Shown here: piece by piece, positions 28,222 to 37,343 of the stretch
Layout: every line of letters begins with the position of its first letter
How positions within the stretch are numbered: the first letter of the stretch is position 1
Assembly: GCF_001467025.1 (NCBI RefSeq)
Contig: NZ_LNXV01000033.1
Location: forward strand, 280,476 to 344,475
DNA from: Legionella brunensis
GTDB taxonomy: Bacteria > Pseudomonadota > Gammaproteobacteria > Legionellales > Legionellaceae
Length of the DNA: 64,000 bases
Direction of reading: 5' to 3'
Program-made: the position numbers and the translations under genes
The notes under the pieces: generated by a model
What the model saw: only the letters and a program-made list of their open reading frames with translations
The model's database searches: none
What the model was told of the DNA's origin: nothing

Positions 28222-29621
28222 CTCTTCTCCTTAAGCTTAATGCCAGCTACCCAACCCAACAGAAATTTAATTAGCTTGCCATGGGGCGGGTAAAACCATT
28301 GAACTGTCGTAAAACGCCTTTGCACAAACACCGGCTTCAATTTAGAAAAAATGTCAAATCCTTCTTGTCCATGATAATGCCCCATTCCACTTTGACCGAC
28401 ACCACCAAAGGGTAAGGAATCTATTGCAATATGGGTTAGAGTGTCATTGATTGTCAATGCTCCTGAAAGCGTCCTCTTTTCCAGTACCTCTTTCTCGCTC
28501 CTATCATTCCCAAAATAATAAATAACTAAAGGATTTGGTAAAGAATTAATTTTTTCAATAGCATGTGTTAAAGAACTGTAGCTTATAACAGGCAACAGGG
28601 GGCCAAATATCTCTTCCTGCATAACTTTCATGGTGTTATTTACATTAAAGAGCAAGTAAAAAGGCATTTTTCTATTTTCTTTCTCATCTTGGCCAATTTG
28701 CACAAGGCTGGCTCCTTTCTGGCAAGCATCATGAAGTATTGCATTCAGCCTTTCCTGATGAGCCGTTGAAATAATGCTCGAATAATCCTGGTTTACTGAC
28801 AATTGTGGGTAGTGACAATTGATAAAATCTTTCACGAAATTTTCAATTCGCTTTTCCCACCCTTTAGGTATCAATAAGTAATCTGGCGCAATACAAGTTT
28901 GTCCAGCATTAACAATTTTACCCATAAAAAGACGCGAGAAATGATTCTCATTAATTGTTGTAGATATAAAAGCAGGTGATTTACCTCCTAACTCCAAGGT
29001 AACTGGTGTTAAATTTTCAGCAGCCCCCTTCATCACGAGTTTGCCTACTTTCGTTGAGCCAGTAAAAAGCAGATGACCAAACGGCAAAGATATAAATTTT
29101 TCCGCCACCTCAACTCCACCATTCACGACAACAATTTGATTATTCAGAGTTGAGTTCTTTATTAACTTACCTAAAATTTCACCCGTTTTGGGTGTCAATT
29201 CCGAATTTTTAATCATGACACGATCACCAGCCGCCAACGCATAGATTGATGGCCCAAGTGCGAGCAACACAGGATAATTCCAAGGAACAACCACTCCAAC
29301 AACTCCTAAAGGCTGCGGCAATAAATAGGCAAAAGCAGGTTTAAAAAGCCAAGAAACATGGCGCTCTCGCGGTTTTGTCCATTTTTTGAGATTTTTTAAA
29401 CAATAATTGATAGCATTAATCAGAGGAAAGACTTCCAATAACAGCGTTTCATAACGCGCGCGATGGGAAAAATCCTCGTTGACAGCTTTAGCAATATCCT
29501 CTGCATGATTTTGTAATAATTTTTTAAGAGTGAGGAGGCTTGTGCGTCGCTCTTTTACTGATGGATACGGGTGTTTTGAGAATTGCTCTTTCAATTGACT
29601 AAATACAAGGCTCAGTTCCAT
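28218..29621 (-). CDS. Class 3-type aldehyde dehydrogenase (fatty or coniferyl aldehyde type)
   Basis: 467 aa. PLGVVGVVVPWNYPVLL, TLELGGKSPAFI with the general-base Glu, and NAGQTCIAPDYLLIP with the catalytic Cys are complete. Size and lack of the N-terminal extension match the ALDH3/coniferyl aldehyde group. The C-terminus is hydrophobic then basic ([14 protein letters not shown]), which recalls the membrane tail of fatty aldehyde dehydrogenase. It heads the unit ALDH-SDR-rnhA with 4-bp overlaps. Confidence 0.88.
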   Translation of the reverse strand: MELSLVFSQLKEQFSKHPYPSVKERRTSLLTLKKLLQNHAEDIAKAVNEDFSHRARYETLLLEVFPLINAINYCLKNLKKWTKPRERHVSWLFKPAFAYLLPQPLGVVGVVVPWNYPVLLALGPSIYALAAGDRVMIKNSELTPKTGEILGKLIKNSTLNNQIVVVNGGVEVAEKFISLPFGHLLFTGSTKVGKLVMKGAAENLTPVTLELGGKSPAFISTTINENHFSRLFMGKIVNAGQTCIAPDYLLIPKGWEKRIENFVKDFINCHYPQLSVNQDYSSIISTAHQERLNAILHDACQKGASLVQIGQDEKENRKMPFYLLFNVNNTMKVMQEEIFGPLLPVISYSSLTHAIEKINSLPNPLVIYYFGNDRSEKEVLEKRTLSGALTINDTLTHIAIDSLPFGGVGQSGMGHYHGQEGFDIFSKLKPVFVQRRFTTVQWFYPPHGKLIKFLLGWVAGIKLKEKR

Positions 29622-29753
29622 CTTTTGTACCTTTCATCCTATGAATTAATACTTGCTAGATATTGAAGCATGAACTTCACGACGTCAATTATTCAGAATT
29701 TCTCGTATTGCACGGCTGCAATGCCAGCAAATTTAAATAACATTTTGCATTTA

Positions 29754-29786
29754 TATGAAGACATAAAGCATTCTTATGTCTTCATA
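29754..29786. terminator. Perfect 13-bp inverted repeat after hutH
   Basis: TATGAAGACATAA and TTATGTCTTCATA are perfect complements around a 7-base loop, 6 bp after the hutH stop (minus strand). It is AT-rich and no T-run follows, so it may slow decay of the hut message or terminate weakly. Confidence 0.5.
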
Positions 29787-29792
29787 GCAAAC

Positions 29793-31298
29793 TCACATTA
29801 ATACAAACTCCCCACGAAGAATCATTTGTTTAATTACAGCAATATCTGGGGCAAAGTAACGATCTCTATCATAGGGCTCAACTTGACTTCTCACCTTTGC
29901 ATACATTTTTTGGAGGCGCGGCGAAGTTGTCAGTGGTTTATGAAACTCCAATCCTTGGCAAGCAGCTAAGAACTCTATAGCAAGTATTGTTGCGGTATTA
30001 TCAATCATTGTTTGTAACCTTCTTGCCGCATTGGTTGCCATAGAGACATGATCTTCTTGATTAGCTGAAGTAGGAATACTGTCCACTGAATGCGGATGAG
30101 CAAGTGCTTTATTGTCACTAGCACAAGCCGCTGCAGTAACGTGGGCAATCATGAATCCTGAATTTAAACCTCCATCCTTAACCAAATATGCAGGCAAGCC
30201 ACTGAAATTTTTATCAATTAATAAAGCAATTCGACGCTCTGCATTGGCTCCAATCTCAGCAATGGCAATAGCCAGATTGTCAGCTGCCATCGCCACAATC
30301 TCCCCATGGAAATTTCCGCCTGACAAAATATCCCCTTCTTCAACAAAAACCAGAGGATTATCAGAAACGGCATTTGCTTCAACTTGTAGTGTCTGCCCCA
30401 CGAACTGCATTTGATGTAAGATTGCTCCCATAATTTGAGGTTGGCATCTTAATGAATAAGGATCTTGCACCCGCGAACAATCCCTGTGTGACTCGCGAAT
30501 CGCACTTCCTATCAATAATTCTCTATACATCGCAGCTACATCGCGTTGCGTTTGGTGCCCTCGTGCTTTATGAATCCTATCATCAAACGGAATGTCACTA
30601 CCGCAAGCCGCATCAACTGACAGGCCACCAGCGATAATAGCAGCCTCAAACAGAAGCTCGCTTGCAAAAAACGCGTCTATACACAAAGCAGTGGACGTCT
30701 GCAATCCATTCAATAGGGCTAATCCTTCTTTCGGTGCTAATTCTAAGGGCATTAATCCTGCGAGTTTTAAACCTTCTTTAGCACTAATAATTTCTCCTTG
30801 AACACGCACCTCTCCTTCGCCTAACAAAGGTAATGCTAAATGAGCAAGTGGTGCCAGGTCACCAGAAGCTCCTACCGAACCTTTTGCAGGAATACAAGGA
30901 TAAATTTTCTGATTATAAAGGGCAGTTAAAGCATCAATAAGCACCCTCCTGACTCCGGAATAGCCTTGAGATAAATTGTTAATTTTCAATAATAAAATTA
31001 GAGCAACTTGTTGATCAGAAAGTAACTCTCCTGTACCACAAGCGTGTGATAGAACAATATTACGCTGTAATTGTTTTAAGTGCTCAGCACTGATTGACTG
31101 CTTAGCCAAAGAACCAAAACCCGTATTTACACCATAAACTGTTCGTTCATCATCAAGAACTTGCTGAATTACCTCACAAGATGACTGAATAAGGGGAAGA
31201 AAAACCTCATCTATTGCAAGTTCTTTTGACTCTTTGAGCTGAGTTCTAATTTCTTTTAGAGTTAGTTGGCCTGGAGTCAGCACAAATACTTCAGTCAT
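29793..31298 (-). CDS. hutH: Histidine ammonia-lyase
   Basis: 501 aa from ATG at 31298, eight bases after GGAGG; a longer frame runs back into hutU without a ribosome site. HutH deaminates histidine to urocanate. The MIO cofactor forms from Ala144-Ser145-Gly146 in [41 protein letters not shown] and [20 protein letters not shown] are diagnostic. It overlaps hutU by 8 bp. Histidine also feeds the ergothioneine genes at 4085, so the two paths compete for one amino acid. Confidence 0.96.
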   Translation of the reverse strand: MTEVFVLTPGQLTLKEIRTQLKESKELAIDEVFLPLIQSSCEVIQQVLDDERTVYGVNTGFGSLAKQSISAEHLKQLQRNIVLSHACGTGELLSDQQVALILLLKINNLSQGYSGVRRVLIDALTALYNQKIYPCIPAKGSVGASGDLAPLAHLALPLLGEGEVRVQGEIISAKEGLKLAGLMPLELAPKEGLALLNGLQTSTALCIDAFFASELLFEAAIIAGGLSVDAACGSDIPFDDRIHKARGHQTQRDVAAMYRELLIGSAIRESHRDCSRVQDPYSLRCQPQIMGAILHQMQFVGQTLQVEANAVSDNPLVFVEEGDILSGGNFHGEIVAMAADNLAIAIAEIGANAERRIALLIDKNFSGLPAYLVKDGGLNSGFMIAHVTAAACASDNKALAHPHSVDSIPTSANQEDHVSMATNAARRLQTMIDNTATILAIEFLAACQGLEFHKPLTTSPRLQKMYAKVRSQVEPYDRDRYFAPDIAVIKQMILRGEFVLM

Positions 31299-32976
31299 TG
31301 TTAAGTCCTCCAATAGACTCCATAGGCAACCACAAGTGATTAGCTTTAGCGCATTGCTTTGCAAGCTCATAACCAGCATCCGCATGCCGCATTACACCCG
31401 TTGCCGGGTCGTTATGAAGAACCCGTTTCAGTCTAGCTGCCGCTTTATCAGTTCCATCAGCTACAATAACCACTCCAGCATGTTGCGAAAATCCTAAACC
31501 TACCCCACCACCATGATGAATGCTGACCCACGTTGCCCCACTAGCACAATTTAATAATGCATTTAACAAAGGCCAATCTGATACAGCATCACTTCCATCC
31601 AACATAGCTTCAGTTTCACGATTAGGACTAGCGACAGAGCCAGAATCTAAATGGTCACGACCAATAACTATAGGCGCCTTTACTTCCTTGTTCCTTACCA
31701 TGTCATTAAAAGCCAAAGCCAAGCGTGCTCTATCTTTAAGGCCTACCCAACAAATTCGCGCAGGCAATCCCTGAAAAGCGATCTTATCTCGTGCCATATC
31801 TAGCCAACGGTGCAAATGCTTATCATCAGGTAGCAGCTCTTTAACTTTTCTATCTGTCTTGTAGATATCCTCAGGATCACCTGACAAAGCCACCCAACGA
31901 AACGGCCCAATACCCTCACAAAACAAAGGACGAATATACATAGGGACGAAACCCGGAATAGTAAATGCCCCGCTAACCCCCTCTTCATATGCCATCTGAC
32001 GAATATTATTGCCATAATCAAAGACAGGAATTCCTTGCTGCTGAAAAGCTAACATTGATTCAACTTGCACAGCCATCGATTTTTTTGCAGCAGCAATCAC
32101 TTTTTGGGGAGCTGTTTCCCTCATACTTTCAGCTTCTTCTAAAGACCAACCTAGAGGCAAGTAACCATTAAGAGGATCGTGTGCGCTCGTTTGATCAGTC
32201 ACTAAAGAAGGCTTGACACCTCGCTTAATTAACTCGGGATATATTTCAGCAGCATTCCCAAGCAGTCCCACAGAGATGGGTTTTCTCTGCTGGCATGATT
32301 CGTTAATCCAACTCAATGCCTCATCCAGATTGTCTGTATATTTATCTAGATAACGTGTCTTTAAACGTTTCTCAAGGCGAGTTTTGTCACACTCTACAGC
32401 GAGAATACTGGCACCTGCCATAATGGCCGCTAAAGGCTGAGCTCCTCCCATCCCTCCTAAGCCAGCGGTCAAGACCCATCGTCCCGACATATCACCTTGA
32501 TAGTGTTTTTTTGCAGCAGCAACGAAGGTTTCATAGGTACCTTGCACTATCCCCTGGGAGCCAATATAAATCCAGCTGCCAGCAGTCATTTGCCCATACA
32601 TCATAAGTCCCTTTTTGTCGAGCTCATTAAAATGTTCCCAATTGGCCCAATGGGGTACTAAGTTAGAATTGGCGATTAATACACGCGGCGCATTTTCATG
32701 CGTGGTAAATACACCAACAGGCTTTCCTGACTGAATAAGTAGAGTTTGATTTTCTTCAAGATTTTTTAAGACATCTACTATCTTATCGAATGAAGGCCAG
32801 TTACGTGCAGCACGACCAATCCCACCGTAGACAATCAATGACTCTGGATCCTCAGCTACCTCCGGATCCAAATTGTTGCGTAACATACGCAGCGCTGCTT
32901 CAGTGAGCCAATTTTTAGCCTCCAATTGTGCCCCTCTTTGAGCTGAAATATGGCGCTTTTTATCGTTCATATTCAT
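31291..32976 (-). CDS. hutU: Urocanate hydratase
   Basis: 561 aa. Converts urocanate to imidazolonepropionate with bound NAD+. [53 protein letters not shown] and [15 protein letters not shown] are canonical. GGAG precedes the ATG. hutI and hutG are not in the window, so the later steps are encoded elsewhere. The divergent region 32977-33110 carries repeated TGAC/GTCA elements. Confidence 0.97.
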   Translation of the reverse strand: MNMNDKKRHISAQRGAQLEAKNWLTEAALRMLRNNLDPEVAEDPESLIVYGGIGRAARNWPSFDKIVDVLKNLEENQTLLIQSGKPVGVFTTHENAPRVLIANSNLVPHWANWEHFNELDKKGLMMYGQMTAGSWIYIGSQGIVQGTYETFVAAAKKHYQGDMSGRWVLTAGLGGMGGAQPLAAIMAGASILAVECDKTRLEKRLKTRYLDKYTDNLDEALSWINESCQQRKPISVGLLGNAAEIYPELIKRGVKPSLVTDQTSAHDPLNGYLPLGWSLEEAESMRETAPQKVIAAAKKSMAVQVESMLAFQQQGIPVFDYGNNIRQMAYEEGVSGAFTIPGFVPMYIRPLFCEGIGPFRWVALSGDPEDIYKTDRKVKELLPDDKHLHRWLDMARDKIAFQGLPARICWVGLKDRARLALAFNDMVRNKEVKAPIVIGRDHLDSGSVASPNRETEAMLDGSDAVSDWPLLNALLNCASGATWVSIHHGGGVGLGFSQHAGVVIVADGTDKAAARLKRVLHNDPATGVMRHADAGYELAKQCAKANHLWLPMESIGGLNND

Positions 32977-33021
32977 GATCTTACTCCATCCCAGGATTCC
33001 ATTAAGTTGCTATCATACTGG

Positions 33022-33053
33022 CGTCAATGACTAAATGACAAGTCATACTGTCA
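33022..33053. promoter_or_regulatory. Cluster of TGAC/GTCA half-sites between hutU and the POT transporter
   Basis: Within 32 bp: GTCA-a-TGAC (33023-33031), the 12-bp palindrome ATGACAAGTCAT (33035-33046) and TGACA...TGTCA (33036-33053). Minus-strand TTGAC(A/G) promoter-like hexamers overlap them at 33049-33054 and 33022-33027. It sits in the only divergent gap serving hutUH and the transporter. A repressor or activator site is inferred from symmetry; it does not match the HutC consensus known from enterics and Pseudomonas. Confidence 0.4.
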
Positions 33054-33110
33054 AAAGAACTAGCAACATGTTAGACTGAAATGATATTTTGACCTTTTTA
33101 GAATTTTATC

Positions 33111-34553
33111 GTGGACCATATACAAGCAAAACATCCACCCTCTTTAGGTATCTTCTTCGCTACTGAAATGTGGGAAAGATACGGCTTTTATGTAGTGCAA
33201 ACTTTATTAGCACTCTACCTGGCATTTCAGTTTAAGTGGGAAGATGAGCGCATTTATGCCTTAGTGGGTACTTTTACTGCCCTAACTTACCTTTCACCTG
33301 TTATTGGAGGTTGGGTAGCTGATCATTTACTAGGTCAAAAAAAAGCGGTGCTAACCGGAGCTGTTTTTTTATTTTTTAGTTACTTATCTCTTTTTTTATT
33401 AGCTTCAGATAATACGCTTACAGCCGCTTTAGCAGGAATTGCTGTAGGCACAGGTTTGTTAAAACCCAACATTTCTTCACTATTAGGGAATGAGTATCCT
33501 GAAAACTCTCCTAGACGTGAAAGCGGCTTCACTATTTTCTATATGGGAATAACCACAGGGATTATTCTAGGAACGACACTTCCAAGTCAACTTCATTATC
33601 ACTTTGGTTGGTCAGTCGCTTTTGCAAGTGCAGCATTCGGGATGATCATCGCTTTCTCTGTTTTTGCATTCGGTATTCATCACTATAAAATAGCGGATTA
33701 CCATCCTTCAGAATTAACTGTCCCAAAAGCTATTCAAGCTTTCTTTATGATGCTTTTGTTATGGGCTGCTGCATACACTATTCTTCATTACCCAGCCTTA
33801 GCTGATATCGCATTTGTAGCGGTCATTATTTTATCTTTTCTTTATCTAATTGACGTGATAAGACGAGAAACCTCCAAGCAAGCCAGACAAACCATAGTTA
33901 TTGGTCTCCTATGTATTATTTCAGTGATGTTTTGGGCATTTTATTTTCAAATGTTCTTATCACTAACTTTATTTATTTCAAGAGTTGTTGAACCCAAGCT
34001 GTTTGGAATACTATTCCCACCGCCTTATTATGTGAGTATCCAAAGTATTGGTATGATTATTTTTGGATATTTTATTTCACGCAGTCGCCCACAGCTAAAT
34101 TCAATCCATAGCGGTATTACAACAGGTAATAAATTTATCCTTGCCATGATTTTTATTACATTGGCCTATGTACTCATTACTTTGGTTTCTAAAAGTAGTC
34201 ATGGTACAGCCTTGTTGTCACCGCTTTACTTTATCCCTGCGTATTTGTTGATTTCTATCGCTGAGTTACTTTTGTCTCCTGTAGGATTATCAGCAATTAC
34301 CGTCCTTGCTAGTCGAAAAAAGGTTAGTACTATGATGGGAATTTTCTTCGTATCATTAGGAATTGGGGCATTCTTATCCGGCAAATTAGCTACTTTAACT
34401 GCTGTTAAGCCTAATGAAATGTCTATATTGCAATTAAAAGCGCACTATACCCATACCTTTACTCAGCTCTTATATATTCTCCTGGCAGCGACTTTTATTT
34501 GCTTTGTCTTAAATCGAATTATTAAGTCTCTCTTAGGATCGTCTTCTCAATAG
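33111..34553 (+). CDS. POT/PTR2 family proton-dependent peptide transporter
   Basis: 480 aa, GTG start at 33111 with no good ribosome site. The N-terminal family block EMWERYGFYVVQTLLALYL and GGWVADHLLGQKKAVLTGA are the PTR2 signatures, with about 12-14 membrane segments. An ExxER-type motif is reduced to EMWER, still holding Glu and Arg. These carriers import di- and tripeptides with protons; in an intracellular amino-acid feeder such as Legionella this would supply carbon and nitrogen. It shares a divergent promoter region with hutUH, which fits joint control of amino-acid use. Confidence 0.9.
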   Translation: MDHIQAKHPPSLGIFFATEMWERYGFYVVQTLLALYLAFQFKWEDERIYALVGTFTALTYLSPVIGGWVADHLLGQKKAVLTGAVFLFFSYLSLFLLASDNTLTAALAGIAVGTGLLKPNISSLLGNEYPENSPRRESGFTIFYMGITTGIILGTTLPSQLHYHFGWSVAFASAAFGMIIAFSVFAFGIHHYKIADYHPSELTVPKAIQAFFMMLLLWAAAYTILHYPALADIAFVAVIILSFLYLIDVIRRETSKQARQTIVIGLLCIISVMFWAFYFQMFLSLTLFISRVVEPKLFGILFPPPYYVSIQSIGMIIFGYFISRSRPQLNSIHSGITTGNKFILAMIFITLAYVLITLVSKSSHGTALLSPLYFIPAYLLISIAELLLSPVGLSAITVLASRKKVSTMMGIFFVSLGIGAFLSGKLATLTAVKPNEMSILQLKAHYTHTFTQLLYILLAATFICFVLNRIIKSLLGSSSQ

Positions 34554-34572
34554 AAATGCTACAATATTCACG

Positions 34573-34605
34573 GCCCAGCACCACCCTGACCAGGGTATGT
34601 TGGGC
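34573..34605. repeat. REP-like nested hairpin
   Basis: Outer arms GCCCAGCA / TGTTGGGC (one mismatch) enclose a perfect ACCCTG-ac-CAGGGT stem. No T-run follows. The TGTTGGGC arm is shared with the hairpin at 50942, so both may belong to a dispersed palindromic repeat family. Confidence 0.5.
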
Positions 34606-34706
34606 TTACACATCAAAATATGTAACACTGTGCTCATTTTGACCATAAAATTGACGCTTAAATGCAGATGTGACATGATCTTTTTACTTTATTTCAGGTT
34701 ATTATC

Positions 34707-35951
34707 ATGACTTACGCCAAATCTTTAAAATCAATCCTTCCTTTATTTTTAGTGCTGTTTATAGATGGGATGGGATTAGGCTTATTGTTTCCAATATTAA
34801 ATACAATTTTGGTTGAACCAGACTCTGGCTTTTTGTCCGCCAGTACCAGCCTAGGTCTTCGCGATTTTTATTATGGTTTAACCATCGGTATATTTATGAT
34901 TTGTTGGTTTTTTGGAGCTGCCATTTTAGGTGATTTGTCTGATAACGTCGGCCGCAAAAAATCATTAATGATCTGCTTAATTGGCTCTTTTTTAGGCTAT
35001 TCCCTATCTGCTATTGCTATTCTTCTTCACAGTTTTTGGCTACTCATCTTAGGACGAATTATTGCAGGATTCACCTCCGGCAGTCAGCCCATTGCTCAAG
35101 CTGCAATTGTTGATGTCAGCACTGAAGAATATAAAGCAAGAAATATCGGGCTTATTTTATTAGCAGTCTCATTGGGATTTGTTTTTGGCCCTATCTTTGG
35201 TGGCCTCTTATCCGATAGTCATTTAGTAAGTTGGTTTGGTTTCCAAACGCCTCTTTACTTTGCTGCCTTTTTATCATTAATTAATGCGCTGTTATTACAG
35301 TGGTCTTTCGCAGAAACTTTTACTAAAGCTCATGATAAAATAAACATTAAATGGCATCATGCTATAAACATTTTTATCTCAGCCTTTAAACACCCTTCTA
35401 TCGAAAAATATTCACTAGTACTACTCGTTATGATTTTTGGCTGGTCCAATTATTTTTCTTTCATCTCACTTTATTTATTTCAAACATACCACTACTCAGC
35501 ACTAGAGAACTCTTTTTTCCTTGCTGTAATGGGCTTAGGTTTTAGTATTGGCTGTGGCTATATCGTAAATTATTGCACAAAACGATATCCTTACGATTCT
35601 ATTGTTATAGTGGGCCTATTATTGACAGCAGCAAATGTCTTTTTGACACTGGTTATTCCCGTACAATGGGTAGCCTGGGTTGCCACTTTATTGATTGGTA
35701 TGAGCTTGTCTGTCGCTTATTCTGTATTGTTAACTATTTTTTCTAACCAGGTTAGCGAAAATGAACAAGGTTGGGTGATGGGCGTAACAGGTTCTATCAT
35801 GGCGCTTTGCTTTGGGTTAACATCAATTTTTACTGGTGTGATTGCTCATGTGGGTGCAGTATTACCTATGTTGCTAGCCACTCTTGGGTTAGTAGGTAGT
35901 GCTGGCATTCTGGCAATTGTTAAGCGTTTAAGTGCCCCCGAAATGGCTTAA
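34707..35951 (+). CDS. MFS transporter, TetA-like
   Basis: 414 aa, about 12 membrane segments. FLVLFIDGMGLGLLFPILN and LGDLSDNVGRKKSLM follow the tetracycline/multidrug antiporter pattern of the MFS, as do LGRIIAGFTSGSQPIAQAAIVD (motif C region comes later with GFVFGPIFGGLL). Substrate unknown. It stands alone, 153 bp after the POT gene with a hairpin between them. Confidence 0.82.
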   Translation: MTYAKSLKSILPLFLVLFIDGMGLGLLFPILNTILVEPDSGFLSASTSLGLRDFYYGLTIGIFMICWFFGAAILGDLSDNVGRKKSLMICLIGSFLGYSLSAIAILLHSFWLLILGRIIAGFTSGSQPIAQAAIVDVSTEEYKARNIGLILLAVSLGFVFGPIFGGLLSDSHLVSWFGFQTPLYFAAFLSLINALLLQWSFAETFTKAHDKINIKWHHAINIFISAFKHPSIEKYSLVLLVMIFGWSNYFSFISLYLFQTYHYSALENSFFLAVMGLGFSIGCGYIVNYCTKRYPYDSIVIVGLLLTAANVFLTLVIPVQWVAWVATLLIGMSLSVAYSVLLTIFSNQVSENEQGWVMGVTGSIMALCFGLTSIFTGVIAHVGAVLPMLLATLGLVGSAGILAIVKRLSAPEMA

Positions 35952-36018
35952 TTGTTGGTGAGCTACCAGAATTTAATTATTAATAATATCAACTTGGAAT
36001 TAATACAAAGGAAGGAAC

Positions 36019-36480
36019 ATGAATAAAATATCTTATTTACCAGAAGGTTACTCCACCATTACCCCTTATTTAATCGTAGCTAATGGTACTAAAGCTATTG
36101 AATTCTACAAAAATGTATTTGGTGCTAAAGAAGTTATGCGTATGGAAGGCCTCGATAAGCGAGTAGGCCATGCAGAGCTCACCATTGGTGAATCTAAATT
36201 CATGCTTGCCGATACCTGTCCAGAAATGAATGCAAAAGGACCAGAAGCTTTTGGCGGCTCTCCAGTAGGAATCCATGTTTACGTAAAAGATGTTGACGCT
36301 ACTGCTGAACTAGCAGTCAAGCATGGTGCCAAATTAATTAGGAAAGTAGAAGATCAGTTTTATGGTGATCGTAGTGGTTCTTTAGAAGATCCTTTTGGTC
36401 ATATTTGGCATATAGCAACTCACATTGAAGATGTTTCTGAAAATGAATTAAAAAAACGCATGCAAGAAATGCAAAAATAA
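36019..36480 (+). CDS. VOC/glyoxalase family protein, PhnB-like
   Basis: 153 aa. Two beta-alpha-beta-beta-beta modules: TPYLIVANGTKAIEFYKNVFGA and the second with VGIHVYVKDVDATAELAVKHGA, ending in GDRSGSLEDPFGHIWHIATH. That is the PhnB-type vicinal oxygen chelate pattern. Most such proteins have no known substrate. AAGGAAGG precedes the ATG by three bases. Confidence 0.85.
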   Translation: MNKISYLPEGYSTITPYLIVANGTKAIEFYKNVFGAKEVMRMEGLDKRVGHAELTIGESKFMLADTCPEMNAKGPEAFGGSPVGIHVYVKDVDATAELAVKHGAKLIRKVEDQFYGDRSGSLEDPFGHIWHIATHIEDVSENELKKRMQEMQK

Positions 36481-36492
36481 ATTGCGTTTGTT

Positions 36493-36533
36493 GGTAGCAT
36501 CTAATGGCGATTTTATCGCAACAAGATGCCACC
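36493..36533. terminator. Two-tier stem-loop between convergent genes
   Basis: GGTAGCATCT pairs with AGATGCCACC (one mismatch); inside, GCGAT-ttt-ATCGC is a perfect inner stem. It lies 12 bp after the VOC stop and 7 bp before the convergent stop at 36540. There is no long T-run. Confidence 0.55.
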
Positions 36534-36539
36534 TCGAAA

Positions 36540-37187
36540 TTAATTGTCGACAGGATGACTATTTCTCAAATTTTGCAACCATTTATTTCTGCATGCATTC
36601 CCCATATCTGCTTCTTTAATAACATAATGAAGTATATATAACCCGTCTTTCCCTTTCGTTATCATTTGTAGTTCATCTTGAACCATATTCTTAGGCTCAG
36701 TAATACGAAATTCAAAAATGACTCGGCTTGGAGATTTCTCAAAATAGCTTACTTCTGGTTTAAACCCAGATTTTTTTAATGAATCAATAATTCCTTCACT
36801 AAACTGTAATGGCGTAAGTTTATCCTGAATACCAGGGGCAAATTGACTTGTTATCAGTTCACGCCAATTATCAATATCATCATTACCAGGTACATATTCT
36901 ACAGTAACAATATTGTCCGTCTTCTGCCCCCATGCTGCTCGCCAGGCACGATCATCAAAAATTATTTTTTGCTTTTCATAGCCAATGATTTGTGGATCAG
37001 GTTTTTCAGCATTTGAAGTAGTGGTAATGCAATACAAGTCATTTTTGTAATAAAAATAGAGCACACACTTCGGATTATTGTCTCTAGTAACTTTGACTAA
37101 TTTCTTTAAGTCTAGAGTTTCTGCTTCAACTACCTCTAGAAAAAAAAGAAAAGAGAGAACAAAAATGAACCTGGCAAATTTATGCAT
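36540..37187 (-). CDS. Secreted protein of unknown function
   Basis: 215 aa. The N-terminus MHKFARFIFVLSFLFFLEVVEA is a clear signal peptide with cleavage expected after VEA, so the protein should be periplasmic or exported (the type II system at 55448 could carry it). The mature part is mixed strand and helix, with two cysteines in a CVLYFYYKNDLYCITTT segment near the N-terminus of the mature chain that could form a disulfide. No family recognised. It is divergent from the putative effector at 37344 and marks the left border of the accessory stretch. Confidence 0.7.
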   Translation of the reverse strand: MHKFARFIFVLSFLFFLEVVEAETLDLKKLVKVTRDNNPKCVLYFYYKNDLYCITTTSNAEKPDPQIIGYEKQKIIFDDRAWRAAWGQKTDNIVTVEYVPGNDDIDNWRELITSQFAPGIQDKLTPLQFSEGIIDSLKKSGFKPEVSYFEKSPSRVIFEFRITEPKNMVQDELQMITKGKDGLYILHYVIKEADMGNACRNKWLQNLRNSHPVDN

Positions 37188-37269
37188 GATGTTCTTCCTG
37201 AATAAGGTTCTTTGTTAAGTCTAGCAATTGAATTATGTTTGATTAGCCACGAAAAATAAAAAAAATCCA

Positions 37270-37289
37270 CTTAATATTACCTTAATTTT
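37270..37289 (+). promoter_or_regulatory. PmrA box upstream of the putative effector
   Basis: CTTAATATT-AC-CTTAATTTT matches the published Legionella PmrA consensus (cTTAATatT N2 cTTAATatT) at 17 of 18 positions. A TATAAT begins 18 bp later, so the box would overlap the -35 region as expected for a response-regulator-activated promoter. Confidence 0.8.
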
Positions 37290-37307
37290 TACCCCCTCTT
37301 TCTTTGA

Positions 37308-37313
37308 TATAAT
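37308..37313 (+). promoter_or_regulatory. -10 box of the PmrA-type promoter
   Basis: Perfect TATAAT 30 bp before the effector ATG and 18 bp after the PmrA box. No TTGACA is present at -35, consistent with an activator-dependent promoter. Confidence 0.7.
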
Positions 37314-37343
37314 GAACAATGATATAACACTGTGGAAATTGTC

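Noticed and set aside
30112-30414. Antisense frame of 100 codons inside hutH
   Set aside because: Lies wholly within the well-supported hutH frame and reads as a mirror of its codon pattern; no start signal.
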